Positions 14,853 through 23,130 of a DNA stretch of 32,757 nt are shown here, one piece after another. Source of the stretch: Lapidilactobacillus achengensis (GTDB lineage Bacteria; Bacillota; Bacilli; Lactobacillales; Lactobacillaceae); contig NZ_RHOV01000024.1 of NCBI RefSeq assembly GCF_003946655.1, positions 1 to 32,757 of the forward strand, given 5' to 3'. Within the stretch, counting starts at the first letter, position 1; every line of letters begins with the position of its first letter. The position numbers were made by a program, and so were the translations under genes. Below the pieces are notes generated by a model. That model ran no database searches and had not been told where the DNA came from. It worked only from the letters and a program-made list of their open reading frames with translations.

Positions 14853-14870
14853 CCCCTGACCACCCATTAA
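14853..14870 (+). other. attR
   Basis: Exact repeat of the 18-bp core at 7192-7209 (CCCCTGACCACCCATTAA). It marks the right boundary of the island. Confidence 0.92.
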
Positions 14871-14878
14871 TCGATATT

Positions 14879-14925
14879 AACCAGTGATCACGCAGCGTTC
14901 AGTCGCCGTGGTTGCTGGTTTTTTT
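14879..14925 (+). terminator. Displaced original tRNA-Lys terminator
   Basis: AACCAG...CTGGTT hairpin with T run, clearly homologous to 7218-7264 but with several substitutions (GTGATCACG versus CAATCACG on the left arm). Probably the chromosomal terminator separated from its tRNA by integration. Confidence 0.75.
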
Positions 14926-15345
14926 AATGGCCTTTTTGGGTCTATATTTTTGGGTCTAGAATTTTTGGTGTTGAAAGATGATCTCACATCAGGAGTTCTA
15001 GACCTTTTTTGATGGCAAAAACGACTCTTTGGCACCTGGTGTTGAAAGTTAGTTTTTTGTCCCCTTTTGGATCCGGTTTGGTGTTCAATTCAGCGACCAC
15101 TTTCCGCCCTAAATCGACAAGGTGACGTGGGCTTGATCTGGCTGACGCTTCCGATTTCGTGAGAACAACGTGAAAGTTATGGCTTATTGGACCCATAGTG
15201 TTCACCAGGGCATAAATCCTGATAAATTAGCTTTTTTTGGATAAATTAACCGTTTTTACGCGGCGTTTTCTACAATCAATGTTATAATAGTGACGAGGCT
15301 TGCTCACATTTATTTTTGGCGATGTGGGCAAAAACCGGTTGATTA
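14926..15345 (+). other. Intergenic stretch with an extended -10 promoter
   Basis: About 420 bp with no convincing gene. A 73-codon minus-strand frame (14984-15205) has no SD or recognisable product. GGTGTTGAAAG occurs twice (about 14969 and 15039). An extended -10, TGTTATAAT (15280-15288), without a clear -35, points toward the gene at 15400. Confidence 0.5.
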
Positions 15346-15399
15346 TTGGGGGCGGTCTGGGGCCGCGTTTTTAATGAAAGGAGTTGGCATTTCAAAATC

Positions 15400-16635
15400 T
15401 TGAAGGATTATGAAAAAGTTGTCAGGCAGCCACACTTATGGGTGATTTTGGTGGGCTGGCTTATTTTAGTTGGTGGGCAATGGGTCGGGGCGAATCATGA
15501 GCAAGATGGTGCGTTGGGCCCAGCGCGGTTTGAAGGTCAGGTGGTCCAGGCGGCCACAACTACCGAACAACCGGCGACACCAGCGTCAGGAACAAATCAA
15601 ACCGACGGGAATCAAGCGGACGCAACTACGACTGAACCCGACCCGGACGAGGGAACATCGATAACGCCAGATCCAGGTGAAAATGAACCTGTTTTAGTGC
15701 CGAATCGGTTCGTCGGCGTCATTAATTATCAAGCGAATGGTGGCGCGAAGCTTTGGGCTTTCACCCAAGGTCAATTGACTTGGACTGGGCGCTACTTAAA
15801 AACCGGCACCCGTTGGCAAGTTTATGGCTCAGCGGAAATCGGCGGTCAGCGTTATTATAATTTAGGCCATAACCAATGGCTACTGGCGAAATATCTGGTC
15901 ACGACCGGGGCTTGGGCGCAGACGCCGCAACCGTTCAAAGGCGTGGCCACGATCACCTATGTGCCTCATTATGGCATCGCCGTTTATCGCGGTCCGAGCA
16001 CGAATTATGGGCGAACGGGGCAGAAGTTGCAGACGGGCTCGCGCTGGCGGGTCTCACACCGCGTGAAAACGGCGACCGACACCTGGTATTGCGTGGGGCG
16101 GCAGCAATGGCTCAATGGCCGCAACATTGTTGTGACCGGCGCCACGTACCCAACGAGCGTGCGGCTCAAGGTGCCCATCGTGAATCAGCGACCCGAACTA
16201 CCCAACGGTTGTGAGATCACGGCGGTCACCATGATGGTCAATTTCGCCGGTAATCGCGTCAACAAACTACAACTCGCCGCCGTTATGCCCCGGAGTAAGA
16301 GCGATCCTAATCTGGGATATTTAGGCAACCCAGCTGGTTATGGGATCACGATTTTTCCACCGGCTTTAATGGGCGTGGTCCGCAAGTATACTGGTAACGC
16401 CAAGAATTTAACGGGGCTAGGCTTAGACGGACTGGCCTATCAGCTCAGTTCGGGCCATCCTGTGGTCACTTGGCACACGCTTCACGGCTTCCCGTATCAT
16501 GCGCTCACGGTCACTGGTTACGACCAAGGTCGAATTTACTTCAATGACTGTTGGACGGGCAAGGCCAGCAGCATGACGCGACAACAATTTTTGAGAAATT
16601 GGCAAACACAAGCCCAACGCGCGATTTCGTACTAG
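15400..16635 (+). CDS. Secreted C39-like cysteine peptidase with SH3-type repeats
   Basis: 411 aa from TTG 15400; AAAGGAG (15377-15383) is 16 nt away, so the start is uncertain, and an in-frame TTG at 15346 gives 429 aa. A signal-type segment (basic region, then VILVGWLILVGG, then VGA) leads to a Thr/Pro/Glu-rich linker. Two SH3-like wall-binding repeats follow, each ending ..YYNLGHNQWL.. or ..WYCVGRQQWL... The C-terminal 154 residues form a C39_2-type papain-like domain with Cys271 (NGCEITA), His367 (YHALTVTGYD) and Asp383 (FNDCW). It probably cleaves or remodels a cell-wall or surface substrate. It is followed by a second wall enzyme with similar repeats. Confidence 0.8.
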   Translation: MKDYEKVVRQPHLWVILVGWLILVGGQWVGANHEQDGALGPARFEGQVVQAATTTEQPATPASGTNQTDGNQADATTTEPDPDEGTSITPDPGENEPVLVPNRFVGVINYQANGGAKLWAFTQGQLTWTGRYLKTGTRWQVYGSAEIGGQRYYNLGHNQWLLAKYLVTTGAWAQTPQPFKGVATITYVPHYGIAVYRGPSTNYGRTGQKLQTGSRWRVSHRVKTATDTWYCVGRQQWLNGRNIVVTGATYPTSVRLKVPIVNQRPELPNGCEITAVTMMVNFAGNRVNKLQLAAVMPRSKSDPNLGYLGNPAGYGITIFPPALMGVVRKYTGNAKNLTGLGLDGLAYQLSSGHPVVTWHTLHGFPYHALTVTGYDQGRIYFNDCWTGKASSMTRQQFLRNWQTQAQRAISY

Positions 16636-16723
16636 ATCGATCCGGGGCCACCAAGTACCCGCTTCAGTGTTGGACATATTTTCTAACGAACAATGGAACA
16701 ACAAACAAAAGGTGGAGGACGAA

Positions 16724-18067
16724 ATGAAGGTAACAAAGAATCAGCATTTACGCTTAACCGGGTTATTATTGGCCGCTAGTGTCGGCCTGATTCTGGGCAA
16801 ACCGGCACCCGTCGTTGGCGCCGCAACCACAACTGAACCAGCAACAACCACCGCCGCAACAACCAACAAAGCTAGCACGAAGATCGTTGAACAACCGTTT
16901 CACGCGGTGGGCTGGGTCGCTTATGTGCCCCATTATGGCATCGAATTATGGCGTTCACCGGTGGAACCCCGTGGCATGACTGGGCGTAAGCTGGCCCATG
17001 GCTCCTCATGGAAAATATTCGCGGCGTATCGTGAGGGTGACCATTATTGGTACAAATTGGGCACCAACCAATGGATGGATGGGCGCTATATTTCCTTAAC
17101 GCCGGTCAGCGCTGATCGCAAGGTTGACGCGAAAATCAAACGCAACGTGGTCCGGATCAGCGGCACGGCGCCAGTTTACGCTGTCCCCAACGGTCGCGTG
17201 ACAGGCAAAACCCTGAAGAATCGGACTTATTGGAAATTTGGCGACCGTAAAATTTCCGGCGACCATATGTGGTACTCGCTAGGTGGTAACCAATGGGTCA
17301 AGGATTCCTGGGCCAAAGAAGCTGTCCCTTATCAAAATCCTAGCCGCTATTATCAAGTCAATTATCAAACCATCAAACCTACCGGCCAAGTTGGCTATAA
17401 CTTGATCCGCGGTTCCGAAGGGATCAAAACTTGGCTAACACTGCGAGCGCTGGGCTTGAACAGCGGCTACGCCAATATGTCCGGTTACGCGCAAAGTGCC
17501 GTGGCCAGTTTCCAACGGCGTCATGGCCTACCTGCAACCGGCGTGGTCAATCAAGCAACTTGGGTCAAGTTAGGCTTCAAGGCCAGCACCTGGACCAGTA
17601 TCGATAGCTGGATCTACCCACTGCAAGCGCCATGGTACACCGATCGCTCGGCGCATATCGAAGCGATGATCAAGGCTGCTTATAGCTATTTGGGCAAGCC
17701 GTTCATCGTGGGGGCCTCCTCTTCTTACGCTTATGGCGTTGACTGTTCCGGCCTCGTGACCCAAGCCTTGTATGCAGGCGGTATCAACCCACTACCCGTT
17801 TCCTCGATCCAACACGCTCAACCAGGCAACGAGTGGAATTCACGCCAATTAGCCGTTGCTAGTGGACTGAAACAAGTCAGCTACGCCAGTCGCCAACGGG
17901 GGGATTTGATTTTCTATACCAACCCAAGTGATCATCGCGTTTGGCACGTGGCCATTTACCTCGGCAACAACCAAGTCATCGAATCCTGGCCATCCCATGT
18001 GATGGTCCAGCCAATCAAGAACGGCCAGCGTAATTGGGTCACCTCTGTTTCCCGGCCATTCTTATAA
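16724..18067 (+). CDS. Secreted NlpC/P60 endopeptidase with SH3-type repeats
   Basis: 447 aa from ATG 16724 after GTGGAGG. Signal peptide about 1-33 (LTGLLLAASVGLILG ... VGA), Thr/Ala-rich linker, SH3-like repeats at about 60-125 and 137-195, a peptidoglycan-binding-like domain (about 222-285; FQRRHGLPATGVVNQATW), then NlpC/P60 (about 312-447) with Cys341 in YGVDCSGL and His408 in WHVAIYLG. Such enzymes cut the D-gamma-Glu to diamino acid bond in peptidoglycan stems. The repeats share VAYVPHYGI with the upstream C39-like protein, so the pair arose by domain duplication. WalR commonly controls such hydrolases. Confidence 0.9.
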   Translation: MKVTKNQHLRLTGLLLAASVGLILGKPAPVVGAATTTEPATTTAATTNKASTKIVEQPFHAVGWVAYVPHYGIELWRSPVEPRGMTGRKLAHGSSWKIFAAYREGDHYWYKLGTNQWMDGRYISLTPVSADRKVDAKIKRNVVRISGTAPVYAVPNGRVTGKTLKNRTYWKFGDRKISGDHMWYSLGGNQWVKDSWAKEAVPYQNPSRYYQVNYQTIKPTGQVGYNLIRGSEGIKTWLTLRALGLNSGYANMSGYAQSAVASFQRRHGLPATGVVNQATWVKLGFKASTWTSIDSWIYPLQAPWYTDRSAHIEAMIKAAYSYLGKPFIVGASSSYAYGVDCSGLVTQALYAGGINPLPVSSIQHAQPGNEWNSRQLAVASGLKQVSYASRQRGDLIFYTNPSDHRVWHVAIYLGNNQVIESWPSHVMVQPIKNGQRNWVTSVSRPFL

Positions 18068-18101
18068 AACACACACCACAAATCGTACCAGCATTACCAA
18101 C

Positions 18102-18138
18102 AAAAAAGGATCGCGCCTGACCAGCGTGATCCTTTTTG
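18102..18138 (+). terminator. Terminator after the NlpC/P60 gene
   Basis: AAAAAGGATCGCGC (18103-18116) / GCGTGATCCTTTTT (18124-18137); works in both directions. Confidence 0.9.
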
Positions 18139-18248
18139 TATTGACTTCGAACTATTGGGGCGCTTGCCCGTGAGTGTGGCCTATCACCCAACGCTAAATT
18201 CAACTAACACTTCAACGCTAGACAACATTTCCTGCATTCTCTACCTAC

Positions 18249-18282
18249 CAAAAAACAACCTGAAATTAATCAGGCCGTTTTC
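18249..18282 (-). terminator. Terminator after the toxin gene
   Basis: Minus strand: AACGGCCTGA / TCAGGTTGTT around TTAATT, followed by a T run; 16 bp past the yafQ stop. Confidence 0.8.
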
Positions 18283-18297
18283 ATCAATTATTTGATG

Positions 18298-18588
18298 CTA
18301 TTTACGATAAAACAAGTCATCGTGAGATCCCGTCGCAATCAAAAAAAGTTTGAGTTGCTTATGATCAATTTGATAAATCAATAACCAATCAGGTTCAATG
18401 TGTAATTCTTTAAATCCTTGATAGGATCCCTTCAAAAAATGATCGAAATACTGGGATTTAAGTTCTTGTGTTCGACCGGAGACAATCAATTGAATGACCG
18501 TTTCCAGTTTCCGCATATCGTAATGCTTCCGTCGTAACTTCTTGGCACTTCTCAAAAATGAGCTTGTGTATGTCACAGACTCAATCAT
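18298..18588 (-). CDS. yafQ: YafQ-type mRNA-interferase toxin (RelE superfamily)
   Basis: 96 aa. All active-site landmarks of E. coli YafQ are present: His50, His63 and Asp67-Trp68 in ELHIEPDWLLIYQ, and His89 with Phe93 in ATGSHDDLF. YafQ cuts mRNA in the ribosome A site, and its partner DinJ neutralises it. The ATG overlaps the antitoxin stop by 8 bp, typical of coupled toxin-antitoxin operons. The toxin appears intact, so the locus is probably active. Confidence 0.93.
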   Translation of the reverse strand: MIESVTYTSSFLRSAKKLRRKHYDMRKLETVIQLIVSGRTQELKSQYFDHFLKGSYQGFKELHIEPDWLLIYQIDHKQLKLFLIATGSHDDLFYRK

Positions 18589-18826
18589 TGTTGATATCGT
18601 CCATCAATTCTTTGACCGAACTGACTGTTTTCGTTTGACCCATTTTCATTTCCATAATTGAAGCTTCGAGCGGGCTTAATTTAACTGCAAACGGTAAGCC
18701 TTTTTCAGCAATCACCTGATTTAGAAAGACTCTGATTCCTGTGGTTAAATCCATTCCTAATGCTTCCAAAATTTCTTGTGATTCTTTTTTTGTGTCTTCA
18801 TCAATTCTAACATTAATTGACGCCAT
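18581..18826 (-). CDS. dinJ: DinJ/RelB-type antitoxin
   Basis: 81 aa from ATG 18826 (GAGG 8 nt upstream; a GTG three codons earlier overlaps the SD). An N-terminal ribbon-helix-helix (INVRIDEDTKKESQEILEALGMDLTTGIRVFLNQV) for DNA binding and autorepression is followed by a C-terminal segment that wraps the toxin. First gene of the pair, overlapping yafQ by 8 bp. Confidence 0.92.
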   Translation of the reverse strand: MASINVRIDEDTKKESQEILEALGMDLTTGIRVFLNQVIAEKGLPFAVKLSPLEASIMEMKMGQTKTVSSVKELMDDINND

Positions 18827-18923
18827 CGTAATCACCTCTAACGGTTATTGTAAAGCAAAAACAATACGTTGTAAATAAACTTGTTCATAATTGGGCTGAA
18901 TGCCTCACCACTTGCCCACACTG

Positions 18924-19021
18924 CTAGCCGGCCGCACTGGTGTAATATTTGAGTCCAGTCTTCCAAACCCCAAAATAGACGACCCAGAAAAAAACAGCGC
19001 ACACCACTCGGAATCACAAAG
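18924..19021 (-). pseudogene. Decayed C-terminal fragment of an ABC-2 permease
   Basis: Minus-strand reading gives ..VYFGVWKTGLKYYTSAAG-stop, matching the last residues of the intact permease at 19841-20638 (AYFGVWKVGLRHYTSAAG). Similarity continues upstream (FVIPSG versus YVILSG), with a one-base frameshift between. Only the tail remains, 0.9 kb from its intact relative. Confidence 0.8.
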
Positions 19022-19059
19022 CTGGTTGTGTTTCACGACGGTCTCTTGCTTTTCTTCAT

Positions 19060-19091
19060 AAAAAAATACCCCATCATAATCCGATGAGGTA
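19060..19091 (-). terminator. Terminator after the four-TM protein
   Basis: Minus strand: TACCTCATC / GATGGGGTA around GGATTAT, followed by seven T. Confidence 0.85.
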
Positions 19092-19143
19092 ATTGTCGTC
19101 CAGCTAGGACAGAAACATAAGCCGTCATATCAGCTGTTGCTGT

Positions 19144-19587
19144 TTACTTTCTTAGTTTCGTTATCTTGGCTGCATTAGCTTTCTTCTGACCCTGAATCCC
19201 CAGGAAAAAAACAATGCCTGCTAGCGCGAGGAAGAAAAGACTGAGATAGAACAGGGGGCTACTAGCGAGAGTGATTCCAAGGTCAGGAAACTCCTTAGCA
19301 TCCTGAGCCACCAGAACAGAGGTAACAATGAACAGAAGCAACCCTCCAATCAGGTAAATCCCACCGATCTTCCGATACCTTACCAGTTGTTGTTGCGCGC
19401 TTCGTTCCTTGAAATAACTGTAATGATAACCTAACGATAAAATGAAGAACAGCAGAATAATGTAGAGATAGTCGCTCTTATAGACAGGATAGCCCCTAAG
19501 TCCTGGCCAAATGGAGCAGCCAATTAATGCAATCACACCAAGGATAAAGTAGACCTTGCCCATTCTAAAATATTCCTTCATCATCAC
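19144..19587 (-). CDS. Small four-TM membrane protein, function unknown
   Basis: 147 aa from GTG 19587 (GGAGG at 7 nt; ATG codons follow immediately at 19584 and 19581). Four hydrophobic segments (about 10-28, 42-55, 72-92, 108-128) and a basic tail (QKKANAAKITKLRK). No family recognised. It begins about 20 nt after the stop of a decayed reading frame and lies between two relics of an ABC exporter region, so it may be a leftover accessory or immunity-type protein. That role is a guess. Confidence 0.75.
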   Translation of the reverse strand: MMMKEYFRMGKVYFILGVIALIGCSIWPGLRGYPVYKSDYLYIILLFFILSLGYHYSYFKERSAQQQLVRYRKIGGIYLIGGLLLFIVTSVLVAQDAKEFPDLGITLASSPLFYLSLFFLALAGIVFFLGIQGQKKANAAKITKLRK

Positions 19588-19606
19588 TGACTAGCCTCCA
19601 GTATCG

Positions 19607-19702
19607 TTAGCCCATCGTCTTGATGGACACCACATCATTGTAAGTCTGGCGAGCATACCAATTGCTCTGTCCTGCACCCCAACCCATTGAAATAAATTTG
19701 AT
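19607..19702 (-). pseudogene. Short C-terminal gene relic
   Basis: A 31-codon stretch ending GAGQSNWYARQTYNDVVSI..-TAA has coding character but no start; an in-frame stop lies just upstream. Its stop is close to the SD of the four-TM gene. The parent family is not recognised. Confidence 0.35.
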
Positions 19703-19734
19703 CGATCATTAATAGCCCCCCCATTAATGATCGA
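19702..19734. repeat. Perfect 12-bp inverted repeat with C-rich loop
   Basis: TCGATCATTAAT (19702-19713) and ATTAATGATCGA (19723-19734) around AGCCCCCCC. It could be an operator, a hairpin or a recombination scar. Confidence 0.7.
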
Positions 19735-19840
19735 CACACTTGTTGCAACAAATTGATTATACATCGGAATGATGGCGCTTTCAACGTAAAAATAATTTAT
19801 TTTTTATTTTTTAATCGACAAGGGTGAATCTTGTGAGATG

Positions 19841-20638
19841 CTAGCCGGCCGCACTGGTGTAATGGCGTAATCCGACTTTCCAAACGCCAAAATAGGCGAT
19901 CAAGAGAAAGACCGGCCCACTCAAGATCACATAAAGAGTGGCGGTCCAGGACGACTGCGGGAACAACAACAGCGAGAGGGGATAATAGCCGTACAGGCCA
20001 AAGGGGATGATCGTCATGATGATCTTGACAAAGTTGGGATAGATCTCCAAGGGGTAGCGATTCAGTTGGAGGATCTGGTAGATGATCGATTTCAGTCCTT
20101 CCGTTGAGGTGAACCAAAACGCGGTGGACGAGATCGTTAAGTAAATCGCCTCTAAACCCATGAGCGCCGAGAATGTGGCCAAGATGAAAATCAGGATCTT
20201 GCCCGGGCCGGCGACGATCTGACAGGATGCCAGGGCGCCTAGAAACATTAAAAACGAGACAATGATCTCAAAAATCGATTCCTCATCCAATTCGAAAATG
20301 ACAAATTGAAACAGGTCGTTGACCGGTCGAACTAAGAAAATATCCAATTCACCATCGAAAATCAAAAAAGGAATCTCCAGCGTGTTCACGAAAAAGAACT
20401 CCCAAATCGACAATAAAAACAAGGTATACGTAAATAGGGCAAACATTTCTGAAATGCCCCAAGCATAAATCGACCCTACTTGATTCAAGATCAACCAGAT
20501 CGAAAAGAAGGTCGCCAGCGAGTCGAGCAAATAGCCCAGGCTACTGGTCAAGAGATTGGCGCGATATAGCCCGATGCGCCGAATATCCATTTTGAAAAAA
20601 TCTCGATAAAGTTTGAGATAGCGTTTGATTTTTAGCAT
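19841..20638 (-). CDS. ABC-2-type permease (ABC2_membrane_6 family, COG3694-like)
   Basis: 265 aa with about six membrane segments. An N-terminal cytoplasmic stretch (MLKIKRYLKLYRDFFKMDI) precedes the first TM, and an acidic loop (IFDGELDIFLVRPVNDLFQ) is typical of this family. Third gene of an ATPase-permease-permease operon, 2 bp after its partner. The family exports poorly defined substrates; bacteriocins, antibiotics or lipids are possible. A decayed copy of its C-terminus lies at 18924-19021. Confidence 0.88.
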   Translation of the reverse strand: MLKIKRYLKLYRDFFKMDIRRIGLYRANLLTSSLGYLLDSLATFFSIWLILNQVGSIYAWGISEMFALFTYTLFLLSIWEFFFVNTLEIPFLIFDGELDIFLVRPVNDLFQFVIFELDEESIFEIIVSFLMFLGALASCQIVAGPGKILIFILATFSALMGLEAIYLTISSTAFWFTSTEGLKSIIYQILQLNRYPLEIYPNFVKIIMTIIPFGLYGYYPLSLLLFPQSSWTATLYVILSGPVFLLIAYFGVWKVGLRHYTSAAG

Positions 20639-20640
20639 GG

Positions 20641-21423
20641 CTAGCCTCCCGCGATTTCAATGTGCGCGCGCATTTTGCTGTAGACCTGCGTCGTGATCAG
20701 GATCAAGATCAGCAACCAGGCCAGCTGCGGGTATAACTGCCGCCAACTGATCTCAGACATCGTCAACGTCAGTAACGGTAGCCCCTGCATCGCATAAAAG
20801 GGGGTGACCTTGGCCACCGCCGCCAACCAGTGGGGATAGATCGTGATCGGTAACATCCCTCCGCCGAAAATCATGACCAGCCCCGTATAAAGCGACAGCA
20901 TGCCGCCGTTGCGGAAGGTGACAAAGGAGAGAATGCCGATCAGAAAGCCCATCACAAAGGACAACAAATATCCCAGCAACAAGACCAGCAGCGTCAAAAG
21001 GACGGCCCCGAAATCCTTGGCGACCATGAAGTTGATCTTGAACACGAAAACATAAATCAGGATCAGTGGGAAAATGGTGAACAGGGTCAAGTACAGTGAT
21101 TTACCCAACTGCGTGAAAAAGATGTTCTTCCAATAATCAAGCGGCCGCACAAAATCATAAATGATCGTGCCTTTTTTGACTTGATAGGCGATCGTTTTCG
21201 AGATCTCGGCGGCTGGCATCAGGATCGTGTAGGCGGTCGCCAAAATCGCGTAGCTGGAAATCATTTCACTGGCCGCCAAACTGATATTGCCCGTTTTTTG
21301 CGTGGAGGTCCAGACGAAGTATTGAATGCCCGCCGCTAATAACGCCCCCACGACTGTCATGATCGTGTCGAAATAATAGTAGCTTTGGCGTTTGAATTGA
21401 CAAGAAATATAGGCAAAAATCAC
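20641..21423 (-). CDS. ABC-2-type permease (ABC2_membrane_6 family, COG4587-like)
   Basis: 260 aa, about six membrane segments; YDFVRPLDYWKN matches the family loop that also appears in the partner as LVRPVNDLF. It starts 1 bp after the ATPase stop. It probably forms a heterodimeric pore with the 265-aa permease. Confidence 0.88.
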   Translation of the reverse strand: MIFAYISCQFKRQSYYYFDTIMTVVGALLAAGIQYFVWTSTQKTGNISLAASEMISSYAILATAYTILMPAAEISKTIAYQVKKGTIIYDFVRPLDYWKNIFFTQLGKSLYLTLFTIFPLILIYVFVFKINFMVAKDFGAVLLTLLVLLLGYLLSFVMGFLIGILSFVTFRNGGMLSLYTGLVMIFGGGMLPITIYPHWLAAVAKVTPFYAMQGLPLLTLTMSEISWRQLYPQLAWLLILILITTQVYSKMRAHIEIAGG

Positions 21424-21424
21424 C

Positions 21425-22414
21425 TCAAGCGCCCCCTTTCCGCTGGGCGCGCAACAGTAAGATCATTTCCAGATTATTGGGCAAGACCGTGATCCCTTTG
21501 ACCGCTTGTTGCGTTAACAAAGGGACCTGCTGAATAAAGGCGGTCGTCGTGATCAAGCGCTGATCAAGCAAGCAAATGATGTTCGTGTTGTTGCGTTGAT
21601 AAATCGTGACCCCGGGAATGGTTTTCAAATCCGTGACCCCTTGGACCGCCACCCGCTGATAGGCCGCGTATTGATCCTTAAAGCGATCCAAATCACCGTC
21701 ATACCCGACCTGACCTTGCTCCAACAATAATAAGCGGTTCGCGATTTTCTCCACGTCGGCCATTTCATGGGACGTATACAAAATCGTGGTTCGCTTCTCC
21801 CGATTGATCTGGAGCAACAAGTCCAAAACGGCGGCCCTGGTCGCGACATCCAGCCCCAAGGTCGGTTCATCCAGAAAAACAATTTCAGGCTGATGGAGCA
21901 ACGCCGCGATGAACTCGCCGCGCATCCGTTGGCCCAAAGACAATTCCCGCACCGGTTGCTTGAGAAACGACCCGACCTGCAGCCGCTCAACTAATTCAGC
22001 CAGCCAAATTTGATCCGCGTGATCGGTCCGCTGATACATTTTTTGAAGAAAGTAAAACGAATCCTGCAAAGGCAATTCCCACCAAAGCTGGGATTTTTGC
22101 CCCATTAGCGTGCCGACGCGGGGGGCGATTTTTTTCCGTTCAGCCATGGGGTCGTGTCCCAAAACAGTTACCGAACCGGATGTTTTGCGCAAAATACCCA
22201 GGAGAATCTTGATAGTGGTGGATTTCCCAGCCCCATTCTCACCAACATAGCCGAGAACATCGCCCGCGCGCACCTGAAAATTGATGTTTGCTAGCGCATT
22301 GATTGTTCGATAACTGGGATGAAGGAAATTACTCAGTTTATTTCTCGATTTATCCGCTTCACGAACCCGATAATTCATCGTGACCTGTTTGACTGTAATT
22401 AATTCATTTTCCAT
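21425..22414 (-). CDS. ABC exporter ATP-binding protein (COG4586-like)
   Basis: 329 aa. Walker A GENGAGKST (from 58), Q-loop Gln106, signature LSLGQRMRGE (from 158), Walker B IVFLDEPTLGLD (from 178), and H-loop in YTSHEM. The N-terminal stretch before the first strand (KLSNFLHPSYRTINAL) and the ~90-residue C-terminal extension are characteristic of COG4586 ATPases working with paired ABC2_membrane_6 permeases. First gene of the three-gene operon. 22415-22980 upstream holds no gene. Confidence 0.94.
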   Translation of the reverse strand: MENELITVKQVTMNYRVREADKSRNKLSNFLHPSYRTINALANINFQVRAGDVLGYVGENGAGKSTTIKILLGILRKTSGSVTVLGHDPMAERKKIAPRVGTLMGQKSQLWWELPLQDSFYFLQKMYQRTDHADQIWLAELVERLQVGSFLKQPVRELSLGQRMRGEFIAALLHQPEIVFLDEPTLGLDVATRAAVLDLLLQINREKRTTILYTSHEMADVEKIANRLLLLEQGQVGYDGDLDRFKDQYAAYQRVAVQGVTDLKTIPGVTIYQRNNTNIICLLDQRLITTTAFIQQVPLLTQQAVKGITVLPNNLEMILLLRAQRKGGA

Positions 22415-22980
22415 GTTTCACCAACTTCAATAGACTTGATCGAAATGCTGTCCCCCTACCGCTCCTCAGGCCGGGTTAGCGGATCACAAGCGGCCGCTTC
22501 ATCGCCGGATCCGCGCTTTGCTAAGTGGACCCGCTGACGGAAAAATTAGACCAACGAGTTAAATTATCATAATTCTTTTTCAGAGATTATCGCCAGCGGC
22601 CGCGCCACGGATCGATCAGTTATAAACAAAGACTATCACTTTGATTTGAAAATAACAATGAGATTTTTCGGAAAATAACAAACCGATCCCAGTTATCTAA
22701 AATTTTCTAACCGTATTTGCAATGAATTTCAGACCCATTCCAATTTTATCAACAATTTCGGCAACCGGTCTTTTCATAATTATCAACCAATACCTCATTT
22801 AGGTGGTGCGTTGACGCATTTTTTTGTGTCCGGGCAATTTCGTTAGGCAAGCACGCTCGCTGGCGCGTTCACTGCGGATGAGCAGGTCCGCGACTGAAAA
22901 GTTGGCACAAAAATAGCGCCCACCTTGGACAGCGGTGAGCACTATTTTGAGTTATAATTAAGTCAGTTCAATTTACCAAA
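22415..22980. other. Gene-free stretch upstream of the ABC operon
   Basis: About 565 bp. Inverted-repeat material includes TTAGCGGATC near 22483 facing GGATCCGCGCTTTGCTAA, and NotI-like GCGGCCGC at two places. A short TGCGT/ACGCA hairpin followed by seven T (22807-22825) looks like a weak rightward terminator. A strong hairpin lies at 22909-22949. No coding region is seen. Confidence 0.5.
22909..22949. terminator. Bidirectional terminator-like hairpin
   Basis: AAAAATAGCGCCCACC pairs with GGTGAGCACTATTTT around TTGGACAGC. The A-rich left and T-rich right flanks would act in either direction. Confidence 0.6.
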
Positions 22981-23011
22981 CTATCAAACCAATGAACCAA
23001 ACAGTGCGGAA

Positions 23012-23108
23012 CGCAACGGGTTGACTTTAGGCATTAACCTAACCAGGATTTTAAAAGCTGATTTTGCTTCCAGAATCTTGGTGTAGTTAAGCGGAAAAGT
23101 CAGTTGCG
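23012..23108 (+). repeat. Hairpin repeat F3, copy b
   Basis: CGCAACGGGTTGACTTT / AAAAGTCAGTTGCG outer arms, inner TTAACCTAACCAGGATTTT / CAGAATCTTGGTGTAGTTAA arms. It is followed by TTCAGAAAAGAG and directly by copy c. Confidence 0.82.
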
Positions 23109-23130
23109 TGTAGCGCATTTCAGAAAAGAG

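Larger units (their letters stand above)
7206..14870. mobile_element. Integrated island at tRNA-Lys, phage-satellite (PICI-like) architecture
   Basis: Bounded by 18-bp att repeats and visibly AT-rich compared with both flanks. Layout: leftward integrase and repressor; divergent rightward Cro-like gene, small proteins, excisionase-like protein, primase, SF3 helicase, iteron origin, two HTH proteins; then about 1 kb of non-coding DNA before attR. No capsid, portal, terminase, tail or lysis gene is present in 7.7 kb. This order (integrase and repressor leftward; primase-helicase and origin rightward) is that of Gram-positive phage-inducible chromosomal islands. A heavily deleted prophage is the alternative. 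Confidence 0.85.

Noticed and set aside
7206-14870. Island as a complete prophage
   Set aside because: No terminase, portal, capsid, tail, holin or endolysin is present in 7.7 kb.
14984-15205. 73-codon minus-strand frame right of the island
   Set aside because: No SD at any start codon and no recognisable domain; low-complexity T/G-rich DNA around it. It could be a relic but cannot be supported.
21625-21990. Frames on either strand within the ABC ATPase gene
   Set aside because: Overlap the strongly conserved ATPase coding sequence and have no SD.
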